Below, in pieces: positions 1-7,900 of a stretch of DNA of 21,465 nt. Under the pieces are notes generated by a model. The model worked only from the letters and a program-made list of their open reading frames with translations, was not told the origin of the DNA and searched no databases. Origin of the DNA: JAICMB01 sp035295125. GTDB taxonomy: Bacteria; Acidobacteriota; Terriglobia; Bryobacterales; Bryobacteraceae. The DNA is taken from NCBI GenBank assembly GCA_035295125.1, contig DATGJP010000086.1:1-21465 (forward strand), in the 5' to 3' direction. Position 1 is the stretch's first letter. Each line of letters opens with the position of its first letter. A program made the position numbers and the translations under genes.

Positions 1-1358
1 TGTTTCCCGGAATCGTGGGCTACGAGGACACTGTGCTGCCGCAACTCGTGACGGCGGTCCTGTCGCGGCACAATTTCATCCTCCTTGGCCTGCGGGGACA
101 GGCGAAAAGTCGTCTGTTGCGGGCCCTGCTCCAGCTGCTCGACGAGGAGATTCCGATCCTTGCGGGGAGCGAAGTGAATGACAGCCCATTCCATCCCATT
201 TCGAAGTACGGGCGCGATCTCGTTGCCGAGCGCGGTGATGCAGCACCGATCGCGTGGCTCCCACGTCATGCGCGATATGTGGAGAAGCTTGCCACGCCTG
301 ATGTGACCATCGCGGATATCATCGGCGACGTCGACCCGATCAAGGCGGCTCGCGGCGGGCATCTGTTGTCCGACGAGCTGACCATGCACTTCGGCCTGCT
401 GCCCCGCGCGAACCGCGGCATCTTCGCGATCAACGAGCTGCCCGATCTGGCTGGAAAGATCCAGGTCGGCCTGTTCAACATCATGCAGGAGGGCGACGTC
501 CAGATTAAGGGGTACCCCGTGCGGTTGCCGCTGGACGTCATGCTGGTTTTCACCGCGAACCCGGAGGATTACACGGCCCGCGGGAAGATCATCACGCCCT
601 TGAAGGATCGCGTCGGCAGCGAGATTCGCACGCACTATCCTTCGTCGGTGGAGCACGGGATGGCTATCACGAAGCAGGAATCGTGGACAGCCCGGCCATC
701 GCCGGCCGAGATCGTCGTGCCGAAGTTCATTCGAGAAATCGTGGAGCAGGTTGCGTTTTTGGCTCGTGAGGACAAGAAGGTCGACAAACGTTCCGGGGTT
801 TCGCAACGGCTGCCGATTTCGGTTCTGGAGAACGTGGTTTCAAACGCCGAGCGACGGGCGTTGGTGAACGGCGAAGACACGGCCGTGCCGCGAGTGCTGG
901 ATATCTATGCCGCGCTGCCTTCGATCACCGGGAAGATTGAGCTGGAGTACGAGGGCGAGTTGAAGGGCGGAGACAACGTCGCGCGGGAATTGATCCGGAT
1001 GGCGGTAGGCAAGGTTTATACGACGTATCTGGACGGCGTCAACCTGGCTGCGGTGGTGCAATGGTTCGAACTCGGCGGAACTCTGAAGCTGGATGAAACC
1101 GTTGATTCGGCGAGCATGGTCCAACAGTTAATGGGCATTCAGGGGCTGATGGACAAAACAGGCGCCCTGGGCCTGGGGAAGAACGAGCCGGATGCCCTGC
1201 GGGCCTCGGCGGGTGAATTCATCCTGGAAGGGCTTTACGCGCACCGGCGCATCAACCGCAGCGAAGAAGCGGGGTTCATGGCCGGAGACCGGCGGCGCGA
1301 AGTGCAACGTCCGGACGACGAGCAGGGCCGGCCGCGGACGCGGCGGACATTCAATTGA
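1..1358 (+). CDS. MoxR/magnesium-chelatase-I-like AAA+ ATPase, 5' partial
   Basis: This is a AAA+ ATPase of the MoxR/ChlI group, which usually works with a VWA-domain partner as a chaperone or metal-insertion machine. The reading frame is open to the window edge (first full codon at position 3). The visible text FPGIVGYED is an internal motif of the family, so the true start lies upstream and the GTG at 15 is not the start. Counting from that GTG, Walker A is GLRGQAKS (residues 25-32, K31). Walker B reads IFAINEL, with Asn140 where Asp is usual and Glu141 kept. Sensor 1 is FTANPEDY (N182) and the arginine finger lies in LKDR (R199). The C-terminal part (about 230-447) is a helical lid plus a tail ending in a low-complexity Arg-rich stretch. 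Its stop overlaps the next gene's start (TTGA), so the two are translationally coupled. The ATPase family is clear; the cellular role is unknown. Confidence 0.93.
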   Translation, partial: FPGIVGYEDTVLPQLVTAVLSRHNFILLGLRGQAKSRLLRALLQLLDEEIPILAGSEVNDSPFHPISKYGRDLVAERGDAAPIAWLPRHARYVEKLATPDVTIADIIGDVDPIKAARGGHLLSDELTMHFGLLPRANRGIFAINELPDLAGKIQVGLFNIMQEGDVQIKGYPVRLPLDVMLVFTANPEDYTARGKIITPLKDRVGSEIRTHYPSSVEHGMAITKQESWTARPSPAEIVVPKFIREIVEQVAFLAREDKKVDKRSGVSQRLPISVLENVVSNAERRALVNGEDTAVPRVLDIYAALPSITGKIELEYEGELKGGDNVARELIRMAVGKVYTTYLDGVNLAAVVQWFELGGTLKLDETVDSASMVQQLMGIQGLMDKTGALGLGKNEPDALRASAGEFILEGLYAHRRINRSEEAGFMAGDRRREVQRPDDEQGRPRTRRTFN

Positions 1359-2587
1359 AACGCATCAGCTATTCGCGGTATACCGGCGACGATCTCGGAG
1401 TCGGCGCCGAAGATTTGTTGAAAGCCCTGTCTGATTTCTTTCTGGAGAGCGGATTCCACAACCAGTACATGGGTTTCAGTGAGTGGAACGAGCACACGCT
1501 GGAACAGCTCAAGGAAGCGATCCAACGGGCGCTCGAGCGCGGCGAGATGTTCGATAACGACCGGGCGGAGCAGATCCGGCAGCAGTTGGAGAGCATGTCG
1601 CAGGAACAGCTCGACCAATTGCTCGACAAGCTCGTCCAGAAACTGGCGGACGAGGGATATATTAATGTTGACGAGCCGCAGGCCGAAACGGGGAAGGGCG
1701 GCAACGGCAACTCCGATAAGAATGTGAAGGTCGAGGTAACGGATAAGTCAGTCGACTTTCTAGGGTTTAAGACGCTGAAGGATTTGCTTGGGTCGCTGGG
1801 GAAGTCGAGCTTCGGGTCGCACGACACGCGGGACCTTGCAACCGGCGTGGAGACGAGCGGCGGCGCGAAGGCCTACGAGTTTGGCGACACGCTGAACCTG
1901 GATATCGGGGAAACGCTTTTCTCGGCGGTGAAACGCGAGGGTTTGCGGGTTCCCCTGAATCTCGAGTATTCGGATCTGCACGTGCACCAGTCGGAATACC
2001 AGAGCTCATGCGCGACGGTGTTGATGCTGGATTGCAGCCACAGCATGATCCTGTACGGTGAGGACCGATTCACTCCGGCGAAGAAGGTGGCGCTGGCGCT
2101 GGCGCACCTGATTCGGACGCAGTATCCCGGGGATTCGCTGCGCTGTGTTTTATTCCACGATTCGGCAGAGGAACTGCGGCTTGGAGAACTGGCGCGGGTC
2201 CAGGTGGGTCCTTATTATACGAACACGCGCGACGGGTTGATTCTGGCGCAACGGCTGCTGGCGCAAGAGAAGAAGGACATGAAGCAGATCATCATGATCA
2301 CCGATGGGAAGCCGTCGGCGCTCACGCTGGATGATGGGCGCATGTACCGGAATGCCTTCGGGCTCGATCCGCTGGTGATCAGCCGGACTCTCGAGGAAGT
2401 GAGCCGGTGTAAACGGCAGGGCATCCTGATTAATACGTTTATGCTGGCCAGTGATTTTGGGCTCGTTAACTTTGTGCAAAAGGTGACGGAGCTGTGCCGG
2501 GGGAAGGCGTATTTCACGACGCCGTATAATCTGGGGCAGTATTTGCTGATGGATTATATGAATCGGAAGACGCGGACGATTCACTAG
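1355..2587 (+). CDS. VWA domain protein, partner of the upstream MoxR-like ATPase
   Basis: This 410-residue protein has a C-terminal von Willebrand A domain (about 218-395) and a charged, helical N-terminal half with a likely coiled coil (about 45-105). The metal-ion-dependent adhesion site is complete: DCSHS gives D226, S228 and S230, a Thr follows in YYTNTRDG (T289 or T291), and Asp317 lies in ITDGKP. It therefore probably binds Mg2+ and a protein ligand. It has no signal peptide or membrane segment, so a cytoplasmic location is expected. The start is a TTG overlapping the stop of the ATPase gene, which fits translational coupling. Pairs of this kind (MoxR-VWA, RavA-ViaA, ChlI-ChlD) act as ATP-driven remodelling machines; the client here is not evident. 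It is not obviously ChlD, because the N-terminal AAA domain of ChlD is absent. Confidence 0.92.
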   Translation: MKRISYSRYTGDDLGVGAEDLLKALSDFFLESGFHNQYMGFSEWNEHTLEQLKEAIQRALERGEMFDNDRAEQIRQQLESMSQEQLDQLLDKLVQKLADEGYINVDEPQAETGKGGNGNSDKNVKVEVTDKSVDFLGFKTLKDLLGSLGKSSFGSHDTRDLATGVETSGGAKAYEFGDTLNLDIGETLFSAVKREGLRVPLNLEYSDLHVHQSEYQSSCATVLMLDCSHSMILYGEDRFTPAKKVALALAHLIRTQYPGDSLRCVLFHDSAEELRLGELARVQVGPYYTNTRDGLILAQRLLAQEKKDMKQIIMITDGKPSALTLDDGRMYRNAFGLDPLVISRTLEEVSRCKRQGILINTFMLASDFGLVNFVQKVTELCRGKAYFTTPYNLGQYLLMDYMNRKTRTIH

Positions 2588-2777
2588 AGACACTACTGCG
2601 CAAGCGAAACCGCCTTCACCACGTTATGGCTCAACAGGTTGCGGGCCAAGGTGGGGAAGCCATTCAGCCTGCCCGACTTCTGCCGCGGGATGCTGCGAGT
2701 CTGGCAGGCTCGGCAGAGCCATATCGCCCGCATGCTAAAGTCGGCGCAACTCGTGCGTCTCAGCATTTGCCAGTACC

Positions 2778-2815
2778 GCCGGCTTCAGCCGGCATAGGGG
2801 CAGCCTGAAGGCTGC
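2778..2815. repeat. Tandem pair of small GC-rich hairpins (REP-like)
   Basis: Two perfect 6-bp stems with 4-base loops lie side by side: GCCGGC around TTCA (2778-2793), and GCAGCC with GGCTGC around TGAA (2800-2815). The format matches hairpins at 8991-9109 and 21315-21333 in this window, with different stem sequences. Extragenic palindromes of this kind are scattered by RAYT-type transposases in some bacteria, but none is visible here. They could also act as transcription attenuators after the VWA gene, although no T-run follows. Confidence 0.6.
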
Positions 2816-2888
2816 GTTACGGTTTCGTGGAGCAGCGGTCCATGGCGACTGCTACGCGTCGGGCCACGGTTGCCGCGACGGTTGTGCA

Positions 2889-2907
2889 GTGTACTAATAT
2901 AGTAGAC
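2889..2907. promoter_or_regulatory. Operator-like dyad overlapping the -10 of the GntR operon
   Basis: Arms GTGTACTA (2889-2896) and TAGTAGAC (2900-2907) are inverted repeats matching at 7 of 8 positions around ATA. The dyad contains a good -10 match, TATAGT (2898-2903), and ends 2 bases before the TTG start at 2910. YtrA-type repressors are generally autoregulatory and bind dyads in their own promoters, so this is the likely site for the product of 2910-3302. No strong -35 was found; GCGACG at 2875-2880 is at the right spacing but poor. Confidence 0.6.
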
Positions 2908-2909
2908 AG

Positions 2910-3302
2910 TTGATCTTTCGTACGAATCCATCTTCGGGTGTCCCCCTATATCTGCAACTCATCGACCAGGTGAAGCATGCGATCGAGATGGGAGCTTTGC
3001 GGCCGGGGGAACAACTGCCCACGATTCGCAAAGTCGCCGAGGACCTGGTGGTCAACCCAAATACCGTTGCCCGCGCTTATCGCGAGCTGGAGTACGAGGG
3101 AATCATCGAAGTGCGACACGGCGCGGGGGCCTTTGTCAGTGCATCGGCTGCGGGTCCGACGAAAACGCTTCGCAAAGCACAGGCTGTCGCCCAAGCGGCT
3201 ATCGAGCGACTCGCAGCTCTTGGTTTAACGGAAGAGGAGATCCGTCGGTTAATCGAAAACGAACTGGCCGTCCTCCGGGCAGAGAACATCAAGGAGAAAT
3301 GA
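2910..3302 (+). CDS. GntR family (YtrA-like) transcriptional repressor
   Basis: This 130-residue protein has an N-terminal winged helix-turn-helix of the GntR type (about 10-77) with the family hallmarks PLYLQLIDQV, LRPGEQLPTIRKVAE, VNPNTVARAYREL and the wing residues around GAGAFV. The C-terminal part is only about 50 residues of helix, with no room for a FadR or UTRA effector domain. That places it in the YtrA subfamily, whose genes usually head ABC transporter operons. The TTG at 2910 is chosen because an in-frame stop lies at 2895-2897 and the next in-frame ATG (codon 27) would destroy the DNA-binding domain. The leader is very short, so translation may be nearly leaderless. The gene sits 1 base before the ABC ATPase start, and the product probably represses the operon through the dyad at 2889-2907. 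The inducer is unknown. Confidence 0.93.
   Translation: MIFRTNPSSGVPLYLQLIDQVKHAIEMGALRPGEQLPTIRKVAEDLVVNPNTVARAYRELEYEGIIEVRHGAGAFVSASAAGPTKTLRKAQAVAQAAIERLAALGLTEEEIRRLIENELAVLRAENIKEK
3291..3296 (+). promoter_or_regulatory. Ribosome binding site of the ABC ATPase
   Basis: A perfect AAGGAG lies inside the last codons of the GntR gene, 7 bases before the ATG at 3304. It fixes that start and suggests the ATPase is translated more strongly than the repressor, which starts with TTG and has no clear site. Confidence 0.8.
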
Positions 3303-3303
3303 A

Positions 3304-4188
3304 ATGGGTGATTTCATCATCGAAGTCAGGGGGCTGAAAAAGTCCTTCAAAGGCCAGGCGGCGCTGGATGGCCTCGACCTCTCGGTACCGGCCGGGAGTA
3401 TCTTTGGCTTCCTTGGCCGCAACGGGGCAGGGAAGACGACCACAATCAAGATCCTGATGAGTCTGCTGCGGCAAGACGCCGGTTTCGCGAGTATCTTCGG
3501 TTCACCGGCAAGAAACGCTATCGAAGCCCGGCGCCGCGTTGGTTTCGTCACTGAGGACAAGGAACTGTACCCTTACATGACCGTTGAGCAGATCATTCGT
3601 TTCACGCGTCCGTTCTTCCCCAAATGGCGCGCCGACCTGGAACGGCGCTATCTCGAAATGTTCGAACTCCCGCGCCGCAAGAAAATTCCCGATCTGTCGA
3701 AAGGTATGCGTTCTAAGCTCATGCTGCTTATCGCGATGTCGCACGAAGCGGAGTTGCTCATTCTGGATGAACCGACGGAGGGGCTTGATCCGGTTGGAGT
3801 GGAGGACATACTTCGCGAACTCGTTTCACTCGCCGCGAAAGACGGCACGACGGTTTTCTTCTCGTCGCACCAGTTGGAAGAGGTGGAGCAAATCGCCGAT
3901 CAGATCGCCATCATCGATCACGGACGGGCGGTTGTCAGTGGTTCGCTCGACGATCTGAAACAGCGCTATAAGCGCCTGAATATCGTACTTCAGCAGGAGA
4001 TGCCGGCGGCTGTTCCCTGGCTGGACGGGGCGGAGCGGGTCCGGCAGCAGGGACGCACCATTTCGTTCCTCGCCGGCCGGAACGTCGGTGCGTTGATCGA
4101 ACAGGCGCAGTCGCTGCCCGGCAGCCACGTCGAATTGTTTCCGGTCTCTCTGAAGGATATCTTTCTTGAACATGTGAGGGGGAACTGA
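3304..4188 (+). CDS. ABC transporter ATP-binding protein (YtrB-like)
   Basis: This is the ATPase subunit of an ABC-2 type transporter, expected on the cytoplasmic face with the permease encoded next. Walker A is GRNGAGKT (38-45), the signature is LSKGM (131-135) in place of LSGGQ, Walker B is LLILDE (151-156, catalytic E156) followed by the D-loop, and the switch His is H189 in SSHQ. The Q-loop position reads VTEDKELYPYMT, with Glu where Gln is usual; as I recall it this is common in YtrB-like ATPases. The C-terminal 75 residues are a variable extension. The 294-residue length is normal. It is in an operon with a YtrA-like regulator and a one-domain permease. The substrate cannot be read from sequence; related operons respond to cell-wall antibiotics or serve acetoin use. 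Confidence 0.95.
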   Translation: MGDFIIEVRGLKKSFKGQAALDGLDLSVPAGSIFGFLGRNGAGKTTTIKILMSLLRQDAGFASIFGSPARNAIEARRRVGFVTEDKELYPYMTVEQIIRFTRPFFPKWRADLERRYLEMFELPRRKKIPDLSKGMRSKLMLLIAMSHEAELLILDEPTEGLDPVGVEDILRELVSLAAKDGTTVFFSSHQLEEVEQIADQIAIIDHGRAVVSGSLDDLKQRYKRLNIVLQQEMPAAVPWLDGAERVRQQGRTISFLAGRNVGALIEQAQSLPGSHVELFPVSLKDIFLEHVRGN

Positions 4189-4189
4189 C

Positions 4190-4879
4190 ATGCTCTGGAT
4201 GAAGGGGTGGCTTGAGATCCGATGGCGATTCGTATGGGCGCTCGCAGCGGTACTGGCGACGCTCGGCGGCGCGCTCTACAACGGCCAGGTGTCGGCGAAA
4301 GCAACGGCTGGGGTCATGGCGCTCATGCCGCTGTTGTGGTTGTTCGGAGCCGTGTTCCTGGCCGGCGCCGGCATTCGCACGCAGAGCCCGCTGCAGGGAA
4401 CCAAGGGCCTGCACGGTTCCACACAGTTTACGCTTTCGTTACCCGTCAGCCGGCTCCGCTTACTCAGCGTGCGGGCCGTTATGGGTTTCACGGCAGTCTG
4501 CGGAGTGATTGTGATATCGAGTGGCGTCGCGTGGTTTCTCTTTCCGATGGTGCGCGCCAACGCAAAAGCGGCAGACTTCTTGAGCTGGGTGGTCGCAGCC
4601 AGTTGCTGCGCCGCAGCGTTTCATGCCGTCTCGATTTTCAATTCAACGTTTCTGGATGAATACTGGCATGTTTGGTTGACCGTAATCACGATCGGTTTTC
4701 TCAAGTGGCTGACGGTGCGTTTTCCCCCGCCGGCTTCGCTCGACGTGTTTGGAGTGATGGGAACAAGGTCGCCTCTCGTGACCCATGCGGTGCCGTGGCC
4801 GGCGATTCTCTTGAGTTTGATTTTTGCGGGGATTGTCTTCTTCGGAGCGGTTTGGGTTGCCGAGAGGATAGAGTATTGA
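4190..4879 (+). CDS. ABC-2 type permease subunit
   Basis: This 229-residue integral membrane protein has about six hydrophobic segments, roughly at 12-30, 41-62, 96-120, 130-150, 159-175 and 201-224. The cytoplasmic stretch TLSLPVSRLRLLSVRA (81-96) is the LPVSR-type element found in ABC-2 permeases, likely contacting the ATPase. It starts 1 base after the ATPase stop, behind a purine-rich site (GAGGGGGA, 4176-4183). It is half the size of a complete transporter, so it should act as a dimer or with another permease; no second permease gene follows. The gene converges on receptor A, with a hairpin terminator between them. Confidence 0.88.
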   Translation: MLWMKGWLEIRWRFVWALAAVLATLGGALYNGQVSAKATAGVMALMPLLWLFGAVFLAGAGIRTQSPLQGTKGLHGSTQFTLSLPVSRLRLLSVRAVMGFTAVCGVIVISSGVAWFLFPMVRANAKAADFLSWVVAASCCAAAFHAVSIFNSTFLDEYWHVWLTVITIGFLKWLTVRFPPPASLDVFGVMGTRSPLVTHAVPWPAILLSLIFAGIVFFGAVWVAERIEY

Positions 4880-4885
4880 GAAACG

Positions 4886-4920
4886 AAAAAGGCCCTGCCC
4901 GGCAGTACCGGACAGGGCCT
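4886..4920 (-). terminator. Intrinsic terminator of receptor gene A
   Basis: A 13-bp stem with one mismatch (4890-4902 pairing with 4908-4920, arms AGGCCCTGCCCGG and CCGGACAGGGCCT) closes a 5-base loop. On the minus strand it is followed by TTTT and then CGTTT. It starts 13 bases past the receptor stop. On the plus strand no T-run follows, so termination of the ABC operon here would be weaker. The stem core is shared with the terminator at 13242-13278. Confidence 0.85.
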
Positions 4921-4933
4921 CGATGGCGATGAG

Positions 4934-7900
4934 TTAAAAGTCGACGCGGAGACCCAACTCAATCCAGCGCGCCCCCACAGTGCGATTCGGAGGCGTGAAC
5001 TGGCTTGTGATGACACCGAAGGTCGACGGCGACTGGAACGAAGTCGACGGGTTGGCAAAGTTCGGATGATTGAACACGTTGAACATATCAGCCGAGAAGC
5101 GGGTGGTAATGCGCTCGGTGATCTTGGTGGTCTTGCCGAAACTCATGTCCATGTTCCTGAAGGGCATACCACGGAATGGGTTGGCGCGGCCATCACGGGT
5201 ATCAGCCGACAGAAGGATGGGCTGCACGGTGCTGTAGACAGCCTGGGGATTCGAGAACAGGTTCAATCCCGTGCCGCGCGCTCCACCGCCGGCAGTTCCG
5301 ATACTGCCCGATCCGACGACGCCGGAGTTCAGGCCGGTTGAGGGAACACTGCTGAGCAGTGCGCCGGTGTTGGTGGTGACGATGGTGCCGCCGCCCCAAA
5401 CCTGGCCGCTCTCGGTAACGAACAGCGGCAAACCGCTCCACGCCTGGAAGACACCGGAGGTGTACCAGCCCGACAGTATATAGTCGACCCAGTTGTGCGT
5501 GGAGAAGCGATGATTGAAGCCCGCCGGAATGTCATAGGTGTAGAACCCGCTGACCGTGTGCGTACGGTCGAAGTTCGACGGACCATAAGCAACACCCGGG
5601 TGAATGCTGTTGGTGTAGAAGCCGGCATTGTTCTGATTGGACAGGCCATCGTCCAGAGCCAGCGAGTAGGTGTAGTTGGCTTGGAGTGTCAGGCCTTTCG
5701 AGAAGCGCTTGTTCAGGACGAACTGCGCGGAGTTGTAATTCGAATCGCCGACATAGGTCCGGAGGAACTCCATCTGGGCTTCTTCGTTGCTATACGGCTG
5801 CAGTCCCAGGGAGTCGCGATACAGACCCATGTTGATGAAGAGCTGGCTTAGATTGCCATTCTTGAAGTTGGCCGAATTCTGGGCCACGATGTAGGCGGTG
5901 GCGCTGGCGGTTCCCTTGGCCTTTGCGAGGCCGGGGAACTGATTCTCAAACCACGGTTCGGTAGGTGCGGTTTGACTGCTGCGTAGAGCCGTCGCCACGG
6001 CATCGAAAGCCGATGCGAAACTCTGGCCGGAAGCTTTGTCGACGAACATGTAGGGCGCCTGGTTCAGATTCAGCGCCTGCGGCAGACGGCGTCCGAAACG
6101 TCCCACGTACGCCGCTTCGAAGACTATACTGCCCGGCAACTCACGCTGAAAGCTGAGATCGGCATTGTAGGTACGCCCGACCTTGGTGTTAGGATCGACC
6201 TGGAAGGAAAGCGTCTCCTGGTACGTTCCTGGAACAACGGGCGCCTTTGCGGAACTCGGAACTGGCAACGGCAGGGAACCGTCGACGCCCACGCGGAAGC
6301 TGGACAGCGCCGGATTGGAACTGGCCGCGTTACAGCCCGCTCCACCTGGGCCGGTGGCGTTGCAAAGCGGCAGGTTGACTGAAATATTCTGGTCGAAACC
6401 GATGCCCAGCATCGGGATTTCGACGGCTTGCACGGAGTTGGAACGGTCGTAGACGATGGCGAATCCACCGCGGATCACCGACTTGTGCTCGCCGAAAAAC
6501 TTGCCCAAAAGACCGCTGGTAGCGTTGGGATTCCAAGCCGCGGAAACGCGCGGCGCCCAATCGCCCCAATCGATGTCATAGACGGGTCGATTCGCCTGCC
6601 CAACAGGCACGTAGCCGACGGTCGGGTTGTAAATCTGACCCGCGAGCGCGGACTGCAATTTCGTATTCAGATACGCCACTGGATTGATCGGCTGGCCGGT
6701 GGTTGTGTCGATCTGAATCGTCTGCTGGTTGTTCACTTCGGTAGGAGACGTCTGCCAACCGTAGGAGATACCGAAGTACAAAGTGAGGTTCGACGTCACG
6801 CGCCAGGAATCCTGCGCGTAGAAGTAGGTCGCCCACTGGTTGGTGCGGTTAATGAGTGGAGTGCCGAGCGGCAGAGGATTCAGACTGTTATCGCGCGCAG
6901 CCAGAACGCCGACGTTGTCCACCAGGCCGAGCACCGATGCGTAATAGCGGTTGAAATTGGTGGCATTGGCCGAGGTCACGCCGGACGGTGTGACGCTGGA
7001 CGGCAACTGGATGAACGAAGCCTGGTCGACGGTTGCAACCAGCGAAGTGATGGACCCCAGGACCTTGTCGGCGCGCACATGTACGAAGGGCAGCTTATTG
7101 ATTTGCGTGCCGAACTGGAAGGTGTGCTTGCCGTAGATCTTGGTCAGGTCATCGATATACTGCCAATCGCCGTAGTAGCTTGCCTGATAGCGGGCGCGCT
7201 GCGTGTCCATATCGATCGGCGAATCGATGAATGTGCTGACGCCGCTGCCGATGAGAAGGCCGATCGGGCCGGCGGAAGTGCTGGTGCCAGGGATGTTGAG
7301 TATGCCGGCTGCAACAGTGGGAGACGTGGCGGCAGAGATATTGTCGTCACGCACGTATCCGAAGCGGAAGACATTGATCAGCGAAGGGGAGATGGTGTAA
7401 GTCAGAGCGCCGGAAGTCACCGAGCTGTGCTGGGGGGACACGATCGCGGAAGTGGGAGTTCCGTTGAGGATGGAAACATCGCCGGCGCCGACGGGGATAT
7501 TCCGGTAGGTCGTGAAGCTGCCATTGAAAAGCAGCTTGTCGCTGAAGCGGTGGTCCAGACGGACGACGCCATAGTCGGTTTGAGTTGGCGTCGGAATGTT
7601 GGCGAGGAAATTCCCGACATTATTTATGTCGCCATTGGGCCCGGACGAGTTCGGCAAGGGCATCAGGGCGAATTGCGCCTTCACGGAAGGACTAATACCG
7701 ATTCCCCGCGGATCGAGGGTCGCGAGGTTATACTGCTGGAGGACGCCATTGGCATCGGGGAACTGGATGATGCCCTGTCGCAAGGTGGCTGTCGGAACCG
7801 CGCGGTTTACCTGCGTGACAGCCTGGAAGCGCCGGCTCTCCCAGTTGGTGAAGAAGAACGTCTTGTCCTTGATGATGGGGCCGCCGATGCGGGCGCCGAA

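Larger units (their letters stand above)
2588..2909. other. Intergenic region without a confident gene
   Basis: These 322 bases separate the VWA gene from the GntR/ABC operon. They hold a pair of GC-rich hairpins (2778-2815) and, at the right end, an operator-like dyad (2889-2907). Two short reading frames look protein-like but cannot be assigned. One is a 57-codon minus-strand frame at 2593-2766 starting with ATG, containing CRAC and ending in SLAQ. The other is the plus-strand continuation of the VWA frame after its TAG, which stays open for 69 codons to the stop at 2795-2797. At most one can be real, and neither has a visible ribosome binding site. A decayed gene remnant is possible. Confidence 0.5.

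Noticed and set aside
2626..2808. A 60-codon plus-strand ATG frame in the first intergenic gap
   Set aside because: No ribosome site, Ala/Pro-rich composition, and it runs through the hairpin repeats.
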